This document shows, piece after piece, positions 5,923 through 11,338 of a stretch of 11,338 bases of DNA. Under the pieces are notes generated by a model that saw only the letters and a list, made by a program, of their open reading frames with translations, searched no databases and was not told where the DNA came from. Source of the DNA: Actinomycetota bacterium (GTDB lineage: Bacteria; Actinomycetota; Actinomycetes; Actinomycetales; Angustibacteraceae). The position numbers and the translations under genes are program-made. The first letter of the stretch is position 1. Each line of letters opens with the position of its first letter. The stretch lies in the NCBI GenBank assembly GCA_014377795.1, contig JACMOY010000370.1, forward strand, positions 1 through 11,338, read 5' to 3'.

Positions 5923-7443
5923 ATGACGTCGACGGTGGCCGGCAAGACGGGTGTCGGCTTCCGGTCCGAGCGCGGACCCGTGCTGATCGCCCTGATGCTC
6001 TCGACGGCGCTGGTCGCCCTGGACTCCACGATCATCGCCACCGCGGTGCCCTCGGTGGTGCGCGACCTCGGGGGGTTCTCGCAGTTCCCGTGGCTGTTCT
6101 CGACCTACCTGCTGGCGCAGGCCGTGTCGGTGCCGATCTACGGCAAGCTCGCGGACGTCGTCGGCCGCAAGCCGGTGATCCTCGCGGGGATCGCGCTGTT
6201 CCTCGTCGGCTCGGTGCTGTGCGGAGTCGCCTGGAGCCTGCCCGCGCTGATCGCCTTCCGGGCGGTGCAGGGCCTCGGCGCGGGCGCCGTCCAGCCGATC
6301 GCGCTGACCATGGTCGGCGACATGTACTCGCTCGAGGAGCGCTCGCGGGTGCAGGGCTACCTGGCCAGCGTGTGGGGCATCGCCTCGGTCGTCGGCCCGA
6401 CACTCGGGGGCGTGTTCTGCGAGTACGTCAGCTGGCGGTGGATCTTCTTCGTCAACCTCCCGATCGGCGCGCTGGCGGCCTGGATGCTGGTGCGCCGGTT
6501 CCACGAGTCGGTCGATCGCCGCCGGCACACCGTCGACTACACCGGTGCGGCACTGCTCACCCTCGGCTGCACGCTGGTCATCCTGGCGCTGCTCGAGGGT
6601 GGCCAGGCCTGGGCCTGGACGTCGGCCCCCGGCGTCCTGGTCCCGCTGGCCGGTGTCGTGCTGCTCGGGGTGTTCGTGCGCGTCGAGCAGCGAGCCGTCG
6701 AGCCGGTCCTGCCGCTGTGGGTGCTCACCCGCCGCGTGCTCGTGGGCGGCAGCCTGGTGAGCCTGTGCGTCGGGGCGATCCTGATCGGGCTCAGCTCCTA
6801 CGTGCCCACCTACGTCCAAGGGGTGCTCGGCACCGGCCCGCTGACGGCCGGCTTCGCGCTCGCGGCGCTGACCCTCGGTTGGCCGATCGCCGCTGCGCTG
6901 TCCGGCCGGATCTACCTGCAGATCGGCTTTCGCGACACCGCCCTGATCGGCACCGCCGTCGTCGTCGCCGGATCGGTCGGCGCCCTGTGGCTGGGCCGGG
7001 GCACCTCGGTGTGGTGGGTTGGCGCCTGCTGCTTCGTGATCGGCATCGGGATGGGCCTGACGGCCAGCCCGACGCTGGTGGCCGTCCAGTCGGTCGTCGG
7101 CTGGCGGGAGCGTGGTGTCGTGACCTCGACCAACCTGTTCGCCCGCTCGATCGGCAGCGCCGTGGGCGTCGCCATCTTCGGCGCGATCGCCAACGCGACC
7201 CTGACCCAGCGGTTGTCCGCCGCCCCACCCGCGCTGCGCTCCACGGTGCCGGACGGGGCCGACGCGGCCGCGTCGGTGCTCGGTGCCGGCGACGGCCACA
7301 GCTCGGCGGTGATGAGCCTGGTGCGCACGGCGCTGTCCGACGCCACGCACTACGTCTTCGTGGCGCTGCTCGTCACGGCGGTGCTGATGGTCGCCGCGCT
7401 GCTGCTCATGCCGCGCCGCACCAGCCTCGCCGCTGACGCCTGA
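5923..7443 (+). CDS. MFS multidrug exporter, DHA2 (14-helix) family
   Basis: A 506-residue proton-driven drug/H+ antiporter of the major facilitator superfamily. Helix 1 holds the DHA2 hallmark VALDSTIIATAVP with Asp34. Loop 2-3 carries motif A as GKLADVVGRK (residues 74-83). Helix 5 has the antiporter motif C region VVGPTLGGVF, followed by WRWIFFVNLPIG, which is typical of the family. Length and hydrophobic pattern fit 14 helices, with a soluble stretch before the last one (about residues 435-465). Substrates cannot be predicted. The frame is open upstream through the palindrome, but ATG 5923 is preferred because the preceding residues are low-complexity and the protein begins well there. 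Neither a Shine-Dalgarno nor a clear -10 is visible, so the start is less sure than the family. No adjacent TetR or MarR regulator is present. The metalloprotease gene follows after 40 bp. Confidence 0.92.
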   Translation: MTSTVAGKTGVGFRSERGPVLIALMLSTALVALDSTIIATAVPSVVRDLGGFSQFPWLFSTYLLAQAVSVPIYGKLADVVGRKPVILAGIALFLVGSVLCGVAWSLPALIAFRAVQGLGAGAVQPIALTMVGDMYSLEERSRVQGYLASVWGIASVVGPTLGGVFCEYVSWRWIFFVNLPIGALAAWMLVRRFHESVDRRRHTVDYTGAALLTLGCTLVILALLEGGQAWAWTSAPGVLVPLAGVVLLGVFVRVEQRAVEPVLPLWVLTRRVLVGGSLVSLCVGAILIGLSSYVPTYVQGVLGTGPLTAGFALAALTLGWPIAAALSGRIYLQIGFRDTALIGTAVVVAGSVGALWLGRGTSVWWVGACCFVIGIGMGLTASPTLVAVQSVVGWRERGVVTSTNLFARSIGSAVGVAIFGAIANATLTQRLSAAPPALRSTVPDGADAAASVLGAGDGHSSAVMSLVRTALSDATHYVFVALLVTAVLMVAALLLMPRRTSLAADA

Positions 7444-7456
7444 GGGCCCTCAAGTC

Positions 7457-7473
7457 CGACCGCAGCGCGGTCG
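7457..7473 (+). promoter_or_regulatory. Short perfect hairpin between MFS and metalloprotease genes
   Basis: CGACCGC (7457-7463) and GCGGTCG (7467-7473) pair perfectly around a 3-nt loop, between the MFS stop (7441-7443) and the GTG at 7484. A 10-bp palindrome GAGGGCCCTC (7442-7451) lies just before it. It could be a weak terminator or attenuator that lowers read-through, or chance in GC-rich DNA. Confidence 0.35.
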
Positions 7474-7483
7474 ATGAGCGCCG

Positions 7484-8266
7484 GTGACCCCCAGCTCGCG
7501 CACCGCGACCGCGCTGACGTCGGTGCTCGCGGTGGCGGTGGCCGGGGTGTGCGGCTCGGTGATTCTGCGCCAGGTGCACGACTCGGGGTCGGCCGGCCTG
7601 GGCTACCCGCCGGTGCCCGCGGACGCCCGGCCCGGGCGGGTGCTCGCCCCCGTCGCGGTGGTCTCCAGCGGCCCGTACCTGGCCGAGCACGTGCTGCCGG
7701 GGGGTGTGCCCGCGACATACGACCCGTGCCGGCCGGTGCACTACGTGGTCAACTCGTCCGCGATGCCCGAGGGCGCCGGGGCCCTGCTCGCGGACGCCGT
7801 GGCCGCAGTCAGCGTTGCCACCGGGCTGGCGCTGGTCGACGACGGCAGCACCGACGAACCCCTGGACCCGCACCGAGACGTGGTGCAGCACGAGCGTTAC
7901 GGCAACCGCTGGGCGCCGGTGCTGATCGGGTTCAGTGACGCCCGCGGCTACCCCGCCCTGGGGGGTGACGTCGCCGGAGTGGGGGGCAGCTCGCTGGTTC
8001 AGCCGCGGGGCCCGGCGTCCGGCCGACTGGTCAGCGGCCAGGTGGCCCTGGACGTCGACGTGCTCACCGACCTGGTCGCCCGCGGCCACGCCGACCAGGC
8101 GCGGGCGATCATGATGCACGAGCTCGGGCACGTCGTCGGGCTCGACCACGTCCAGGACCAGGCCCAGCTGATGTACCCGCGCAACCGCGGCCTGACCTCG
8201 TTCGGCCCCGGTGACCTCGAGGGTCTCGCGGTGCTGGGCCACGGCGTCTGCCACACCGACACCTGA
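7484..8266 (+). CDS. Membrane-anchored matrixin-like zinc metalloprotease
   Basis: A 260-residue extracellular protein. A hydrophobic segment at about residues 10-28 acts as a signal anchor or signal peptide, with no lipobox. The C-terminal half carries the metzincin zinc site HELGHVVGLDH (His212, Glu213, His216, His222) followed by a probable Met-turn at Met230 (QLMYPRN), as in matrixin/M10-like peptidases. Cys82 and Cys256 flank the catalytic domain and could form a disulfide. There is no recognisable inhibitory propeptide with a cysteine switch. GTG at 7484 is the only reasonable start because an in-frame TGA sits at 7475-7477; the ribosome site is weak, so coupling to the MFS gene 40 bp upstream is possible. 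A perfect 24-bp hairpin follows the stop. The substrate is unknown. The protease call is strong; the peptidase subfamily is less so. Confidence 0.88.
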   Translation: MTPSSRTATALTSVLAVAVAGVCGSVILRQVHDSGSAGLGYPPVPADARPGRVLAPVAVVSSGPYLAEHVLPGGVPATYDPCRPVHYVVNSSAMPEGAGALLADAVAAVSVATGLALVDDGSTDEPLDPHRDVVQHERYGNRWAPVLIGFSDARGYPALGGDVAGVGGSSLVQPRGPASGRLVSGQVALDVDVLTDLVARGHADQARAIMMHELGHVVGLDHVQDQAQLMYPRNRGLTSFGPGDLEGLAVLGHGVCHTDT

Positions 8267-8272
8267 GCCCTT

Positions 8273-8331
8273 CCTCCCCCCGCCCGGTCTCCTCCCTCGC
8301 GGGCGTGGGGAGGAGACCGGGCGGGGGGAGG
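8273..8331 (+). terminator. Perfect 24-bp stem transcription terminator
   Basis: The arms 8273-8296 and 8308-8331 are exact reverse complements over 24 bp, around an 11-nt loop (8297-8307). It begins 6 nt after the metalloprotease stop. There is no T tract downstream, as is common for actinobacterial terminators. Its symmetry would also work against minus-strand transcription. Confidence 0.85.
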
Positions 8332-8364
8332 CGCGTGTGAGAGGTTGACCCGCCATCACACGCG
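8332..8364. promoter_or_regulatory. Inverted repeat CGCGTGTGA-N15-TCACACGCG, candidate operator or leader hairpin
   Basis: Nine-bp perfect arms at 8332-8340 and 8356-8364 are separated by 15 nt. It lies directly between the terminator and the ribosome site of the second MFS gene. The spacer includes TTGACC (8345-8350), a good -35 candidate, though I see no clear -10 at the proper distance. A repressor bound here would cover the promoter region. Alternatively it is a second hairpin in the leader. Confidence 0.45.
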
Positions 8365-8373
8365 GGAGGGGAG
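8365..8373 (+). promoter_or_regulatory. Shine-Dalgarno region fixing GTG 8381
   Basis: GGAGGGGAG at 8365-8373 places a purine-rich ribosome site 7-10 nt before GTG 8381. An in-frame TTG at 8345 would add 12 residues, lies inside the inverted repeat and has no ribosome site, so 8381 is preferred. Confidence 0.7.
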
Positions 8374-8380
8374 TGGTTTC

Positions 8381-9634
8381 GTGCTGGACGTCGTCCGCCG
8401 GGTGATCGTCGACACCCGGCCGCTGCGCCACCCGGCGTTCCGCCTGATGTTCACCTCGAGCGTCGTGACCACCGTGGGCAGCCAGCTGACCGCGGTCGCC
8501 GTGCCCAAGCAGATCTTCGACGACACCGGCTCGTCGTCCTTCGTGGGCTTGGCCGGTGCGGTCGCGTTCGTGCCGCTCGTGGTGTTCGCGCTGTTCGGCG
8601 GCAGCATCGCGGACGCGGTCGACCGACGCCGTCTGCTCGTGGCCACCAACCTCGGCATCGCCGCGACCTCCGCCGGGCTGTGGCTGCAGGCGCTCAGTGC
8701 CAACCGGTCGGTCTGGGTGGTGCTGGCGCTGCTGGCCGTACAGCAGGCGTGCTTCGGGCTGAACTCGCCGGCGCGCGGCGCCGCGGTGCCGCGACTGGTG
8801 CCGGCGGACGAGCTGCCGGCGGCCCAGGCACTGACCTCGACGGTGTTCTTCCTCGGCGCGGTCCTCGGCCCGTTGGCCGCCGGGGCGCTGATCCCCTGGG
8901 TCGGGCTGCCGACCCTGTACCTGATCGACACCGTCGCCCTGCTCGTCACCGTCGCCGCGATGCTGCGGCTGCCCGCCATGGCGCCGGTGGCGACCGCGGA
9001 CGGACGGCGCCGTCCGATCGGGCCGAGGGCGGTGCTCGAGGGGCTGCAGCACCTGCGGCTGCACGGCATCCTGCTCGTGTCGATGCTGGCCGACGTCATC
9101 GCGATGGTGCTGGGCATGCCCCGGGCACTGTTCCCCGAGATGGCCGAGCGCACGTTCGGTGACCCGCCGGGGGGCGGCTTCGCGCTGGGACTGCTGTTCG
9201 CCGCGATCCCCGCCGGGTCGCTGGTGGCCGCGCTGCTCTCGGGCACCTTCACCCGGATCCGGCGGCAGGGCCTCGCGGTGACGCTGGCGGTCTCGACCTG
9301 GGGCGTGGCGGTCGTCGGGTTCGGGCTCTCGCGCTCGGTGTGGGTGGGCGCCGCGTGCCTCGCCGTCGGTGGGGCCGCCGACCTGGTGAGCATGGTGTTC
9401 CGCAGCGCGATCCTGTCGACCGCCGCCACCGACGAGATGCGCGGCCGGCTCCAGGGCGTGTTCGTGGTCGTGGTGGCGGGCGGCCCGCGCCTCGCCGACC
9501 TGCTGCACGGCACGCTGGGCAGCCTGCTCGGCCCCCGCGCGGCCGTCGTCGGCGGCGGGGTGCTCGTCGTGGTGGCCATGCTGTCCCTGGTCGCCGCCGT
9601 GCCGGCCTTCCGGCAGTACCGCCCGCCTGCCTAA
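8381..9634 (+). CDS. MFS exporter, ENTS/MFS_3-type
   Basis: A 417-residue, 12-helix major facilitator of the group that includes the enterobactin exporter EntS. Diagnostic wording: DTRPLRHPAFRLMFTSS before helix 1, VGSQLTAVAVPKQIFDDTGS in helix 1 and the following loop, and GGSIADAVDRRRLL (from residue 73) as loop 2-3 motif A. LNSPARGAAVPRLVPADELP in the helix 4-5 region is also typical of the group. Substrate is unknown; siderophore, lipid-like or drug export are all possible, and no siderophore genes are nearby. Start GTG 8381 follows a clear Shine-Dalgarno. The upstream region holds a perfect inverted repeat and the previous unit's terminator, so this gene should begin its own transcript. 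A 46-bp gap leads to the first dehydrogenase. Confidence 0.9.
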   Translation: MLDVVRRVIVDTRPLRHPAFRLMFTSSVVTTVGSQLTAVAVPKQIFDDTGSSSFVGLAGAVAFVPLVVFALFGGSIADAVDRRRLLVATNLGIAATSAGLWLQALSANRSVWVVLALLAVQQACFGLNSPARGAAVPRLVPADELPAAQALTSTVFFLGAVLGPLAAGALIPWVGLPTLYLIDTVALLVTVAAMLRLPAMAPVATADGRRRPIGPRAVLEGLQHLRLHGILLVSMLADVIAMVLGMPRALFPEMAERTFGDPPGGGFALGLLFAAIPAGSLVAALLSGTFTRIRRQGLAVTLAVSTWGVAVVGFGLSRSVWVGAACLAVGGAADLVSMVFRSAILSTAATDEMRGRLQGVFVVVVAGGPRLADLLHGTLGSLLGPRAAVVGGGVLVVVAMLSLVAAVPAFRQYRPPA

Positions 9635-9638
9635 CGCG

Positions 9639-9648
9639 CCACGCGTGG
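9639..9648. promoter_or_regulatory. 10-bp palindrome CCACGCGTGG in the gap before the first SDR gene
   Basis: A perfect 10-bp palindrome starts 4 nt after the MFS stop and lies about 20 bp upstream of the CAGCGT hexamer. That position would suit a small operator, but a palindrome this short can occur by chance. Confidence 0.25.
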
Positions 9649-9668
9649 TGGCTGTCGGTGCCCCCTGG

Positions 9669-9674
9669 CAGCGT
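9669..9674 (+). promoter_or_regulatory. Putative leaderless -10 element for the first SDR gene
   Basis: CAGCGT lies at -12 to -7 from the ATG at 9681, matching the key A and T of TANNNT. The six bases before the ATG (GCGGGC) have no Shine-Dalgarno. Confidence 0.4.
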
Positions 9675-9680
9675 GCGGGC

Positions 9681-10361
9681 ATGACAGATCTCAGCGGTCG
9701 CAGCGTGCTCGTCGTCGGGGCCACCGGGGGGCTGGGGGCGCCGTTGTCGCGGGGCCTGGCGGCCGCGGGCGCCCGGCTCACGCTCGCTGGCCGGTCGATG
9801 CCGCGGCTGCAGGCCCTGGGCCTGGACGGCGCCCACCTGGTCACCGCCGACCTGCAGCACCCGACGGCGGCGAACGACCTGGTGCAGGCGGCCCTGGCCG
9901 CCCACGGCGCGCTGGACGGCGTCGTCTACGCGGCCGGCGTCGTCGCGTTCGGGGGCGTCGGCGACCTCGACGACGACGTCGTCGACGAGCTGCTGCTGAT
10001 CAACTACCTGGCCCCCGCGCGCCTGGCCCGCGCCGCCCTGCCGCACCTGTCGGCCGGCGGGTTCGTCGTCAACCTCAGCGCCGTCGTCGCTGAGCAGGCG
10101 GTGCCGAACATGGGCGCCTACAGCGCGAGCAAGGCCGCGCTCACCGCGTTCGACGCCGTCCTGCGGATGGAGGCCCGCCGCTCGAAGGTGCGGGTCATCG
10201 ACGCGCGACCGCCCCACACCGAGACCGGGCTCGCCGGCCGCCCGATCGCCGGCACCGCGCCGCGGCTGCCCAAGGGCCTGTCCCCGGACGACGTCGCCGC
10301 CCGGATCCTGCGGGCGGTCACAGGTGACGAGACCGACCTGCCGTCGTCCGCCTTCGCCTGA
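9681..10361 (+). CDS. Short-chain dehydrogenase/reductase (SDR), atypical catalytic serine
   Basis: A 226-residue Rossmann-fold oxidoreductase. The cofactor loop is GATGGLG (residues 13-19), and Arg38 after the second beta-strand (LAGRS) suggests NADP(H). The usual NNAG is YAAG (83-86). Asn108 and the YSASK motif (Tyr147, Lys151) supply most of the catalytic tetrad. The position 13 residues before the tyrosine, where the catalytic Ser normally sits, is Ala134; the only nearby Ser is Ser133, one residue earlier (VNLSAVVA). It is also shorter than classical SDRs (about 250), with a short C-terminus and little substrate-binding lid. ATG 9681 is chosen over a GTG 36 nt upstream because of the CAGCGT hexamer at -12 to -7. 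A second, full-length SDR follows 30 bp later. The substrate is unknown. Confidence 0.88.
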   Translation: MTDLSGRSVLVVGATGGLGAPLSRGLAAAGARLTLAGRSMPRLQALGLDGAHLVTADLQHPTAANDLVQAALAAHGALDGVVYAAGVVAFGGVGDLDDDVVDELLLINYLAPARLARAALPHLSAGGFVVNLSAVVAEQAVPNMGAYSASKAALTAFDAVLRMEARRSKVRVIDARPPHTETGLAGRPIAGTAPRLPKGLSPDDVAARILRAVTGDETDLPSSAFA

Positions 10362-10378
10362 GGGTCACCGCCGGCCCC

Positions 10379-10384
10379 TACGCT
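10379..10384 (+). promoter_or_regulatory. Putative leaderless -10 element (TACGCT) for the second SDR gene
   Basis: TACGCT is a full TANNNT match ending 7 nt before the ATG at 10392, at -13 to -8. No Shine-Dalgarno lies between. It suggests the second SDR has its own leaderless transcript although the gap to the first SDR is only 30 bp. Confidence 0.5.
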
Positions 10385-10391
10385 GGCGAGC

Positions 10392-11138
10392 ATGAGCCCC
10401 AGACCCCTTGCCGTCGTCACAGGTGCCAGTAGCGGGATCGGAGCCGCCACGGCACTGCGGCTGGCCCGGGACGGCTTCGACGTCGTGGCTGCGGCCCGCC
10501 GGCGCGACCGCCTCGACGCCCTCGCCGCGCAGCACGAGCACATCAGCGCGGTGACCCTCGACGTCACTGACGACGCGTCGGTGCGCGCCCTGGCCGACGG
10601 GCTCGACGACGTCGCGCTGCTCGTGGCCAACGCCGGCGGAGCCTTCGGCGCCGAGCACGTCGCCGTCGCGGACGTCGAGGACTGGCGGCGGATGTATGAC
10701 GTCAACGTGCTGGGCATGCTGCGCTGCGTCCAGGCCCTGCTGCCGGCACTGGAGGCAGGTGACGGCGGCCACCTCGTGGTCACCGGGTCGATCGCCGGGC
10801 ACCTGGTCTACGAGGGCGGCGGCGGCTACGTCGCCGCCAAGCACGCGGTGGCCGCGATGGCCGAGACGCTGCGTCTGGAGCTGACCGGGCGGCCGGTGCG
10901 GGTGAGCGAGATCGCCCCCGGCATGGTCCGCACCGACGAGTTCTCCGTCGTTCGCCTGCGCGGTGACCAGGCCGCGGCCGACAAGGTGTACGCCGGGGTC
11001 GACGCGCCGCTGACCGCGGACGACGTCGCTGACTGCATCGCGTGGGTCGCGACGCGTCCGGCCCACGTGAACATCGACCTGCTCGTGGTGAAGCCGCTCG
11101 CGCAGGCGGCCCCGCACAAGGTGGACCGCCGCCTCTGA
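10392..11138 (+). CDS. Short-chain dehydrogenase/reductase (SDR), classical
   Basis: A 248-residue classical SDR. The cofactor loop is TGASSGIG (residues 10-17); Arg36-Arg38 after the second strand suggest NADP(H). DVTD (57-60) contacts the adenine ring, and NAG is at 80-82. The full catalytic tetrad is present: Asn105 (YDVNVLG), Ser133 (TGSIAG), Tyr146 and Lys150 (YVAAK). PGMVRT after strand 6 is typical. The general look resembles the YdfG/serine-3-dehydrogenase type of NADP-dependent SDR, which reduces or oxidises small hydroxy acids and aldehydes, but the true substrate cannot be read. ATG 10392 is preceded by TACGCT at -13 to -8 and has no Shine-Dalgarno, so probably leaderless. It shares little sequence with the SDR upstream beyond the fold motifs, so the pair is not a recent duplication. 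Confidence 0.92.
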   Translation: MSPRPLAVVTGASSGIGAATALRLARDGFDVVAAARRRDRLDALAAQHEHISAVTLDVTDDASVRALADGLDDVALLVANAGGAFGAEHVAVADVEDWRRMYDVNVLGMLRCVQALLPALEAGDGGHLVVTGSIAGHLVYEGGGGYVAAKHAVAAMAETLRLELTGRPVRVSEIAPGMVRTDEFSVVRLRGDQAAADKVYAGVDAPLTADDVADCIAWVATRPAHVNIDLLVVKPLAQAAPHKVDRRL

Positions 11139-11338
11139 CCCGAACGCCCGATCGGGTGCAGCCGGCGGCGGGGAAGCCGCCGAGGCTCACCCCCGTGCCG
11201 ACCATCACCCGACCAACCACTGGGCGCTGGCCGAGATCGGATGCACCATCGTGCGGTCCTGACCAGCAGCGCAGCCATCGGCGCTGAGGACGGCGTCGTG
11301 GAGTGCAGCACGAGCACCCCCAACGTCCACGCCAGCAG
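11139..11338. other. 200-bp 3' flank without a convincing gene
   Basis: It holds a 10-bp palindrome CCCGATCGGG (11147-11156) and a short hairpin (11163-11182). Short open frames run on both strands: plus to a TGA at 11260-11262, and minus from the window end to a stop at 11205-11207. Neither has the near-uniform G/C third positions of the genes here. The minus frame could be the tail of a convergent gene lying beyond the window. Confidence 0.5.
11163..11182 (+). terminator. Candidate terminator hairpin after the second SDR
   Basis: CGGCGGC (11163-11169) pairs perfectly with GCCGCCG (11176-11182) around GGGGAA, 24 nt after the SDR stop. It has no T tract. It is modest beside the other two hairpins in the window. 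Confidence 0.5.

Noticed and set aside
8336..8360. CRP/FNR-like half-sites TGTGA and TCACA
   Set aside because: They are 15 nt apart, while CRP-type sites need about 6. They are treated only as part of the longer inverted repeat.
7406..9844. Very long open frame on the minus strand across the metalloprotease and second MFS gene
   Set aside because: Its translation is low-complexity (rich in Arg, His, Gln, Gly) with no domain. It is the usual antisense by-product of GC-rich codon use, and the plus strand encodes clear families there.
9681..11138. Tandem duplication of SDR genes
   Set aside because: The two proteins share only general SDR motifs and differ in length and active site, so recent duplication is not supported.
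11140..11262. Plus-strand open frame ending with a His-rich stretch (DHHPTNHW) at a TGA
   Set aside because: There is no start with a ribosome site, codon bias is mixed, and the frame overlaps a hairpin. Not enough to call a gene.
11205..11338. Minus-strand open frame entering from the right edge
   Set aside because: It has about 43 codons, a weaker G/C third-position bias than the genes here, and no recognisable domain. It could be the tail of an unseen convergent gene but cannot be supported.
1..11338. CRISPR arrays, tRNA/rRNA genes, insertion sequences, toxin-antitoxin or anti-phage genes
   Set aside because: I saw no direct-repeat arrays, tRNA T-loop signatures, transposase motifs or defence domains on either strand.

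Overview
The window is very GC-rich, and almost every codon in the real genes ends in G or C. The gene content points to an actinobacterium (Actinomycetota): a DUF5709-type acidic protein, a DksA/TraR zinc-finger protein, GTG starts, and several starts that look leaderless. I cannot place the genus from sequence alone. There is no prophage, CRISPR array, insertion sequence, tRNA or rRNA. It reads as chromosomal housekeeping and accessory metabolism with ten intact genes, one gene cut by the left edge, and one gene remnant.

Layout. 1-1523: 3' part of a fatty-acyl-CoA ligase. It runs tail-to-tail into a minus-strand four-helix CopD-like membrane protein (1533-1934). Only 29 bp separate that gene's start from a divergent DksA/TraR-type gene (1964-2335). 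Then comes a minus-strand remnant of a VOC/glyoxalase gene (2336-2433), followed by an overlapping pair: a PsiE-family membrane protein (2449-2958) and a DUF5709 acidic protein (2955-3443). Next is a coupled pair: a Tat-exported PHP-family metallo-phosphoesterase (3577-5304) and a small unrecognised protein ending in a Cys-Cys tail (5301-5804). A 77-nt imperfect palindrome (5810-5886) closes this unit. A DHA2-type MFS exporter (5923-7443) and a membrane-anchored matrixin-like metalloprotease (7484-8266) follow, closed by a perfect 24-bp hairpin (8273-8331). The last stretch holds an ENTS-type MFS exporter (8381-9634) and two unequal short-chain dehydrogenases (9681-10361 and 10392-11138). The final 200 bp hold a hairpin and no convincing gene.

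How the genes relate. The clearest functional theme is phosphate. A PsiE (phosphate-starvation-inducible E) relative lies about 0.5 kb upstream of an exported PHP phosphoesterase, and a PHO-box-like run of 11-nt repeats sits just before the phosphoesterase. This is an inference from layout and a degenerate motif, not proof. Five starts lack a good Shine-Dalgarno sequence and instead carry a (T/C)ANNNT hexamer 7-8 nt before the ATG, which is the expected leaderless-transcript architecture. Starts with an obvious Shine-Dalgarno (2449, 3577, 8381) lack the hexamer. No wholly new multi-gene system is evident. The items most worth a second look are the 77-nt palindrome, the unknown coupled gene with its G10 tract, the possible PHO box, the leaderless start pattern and the VOC remnant.
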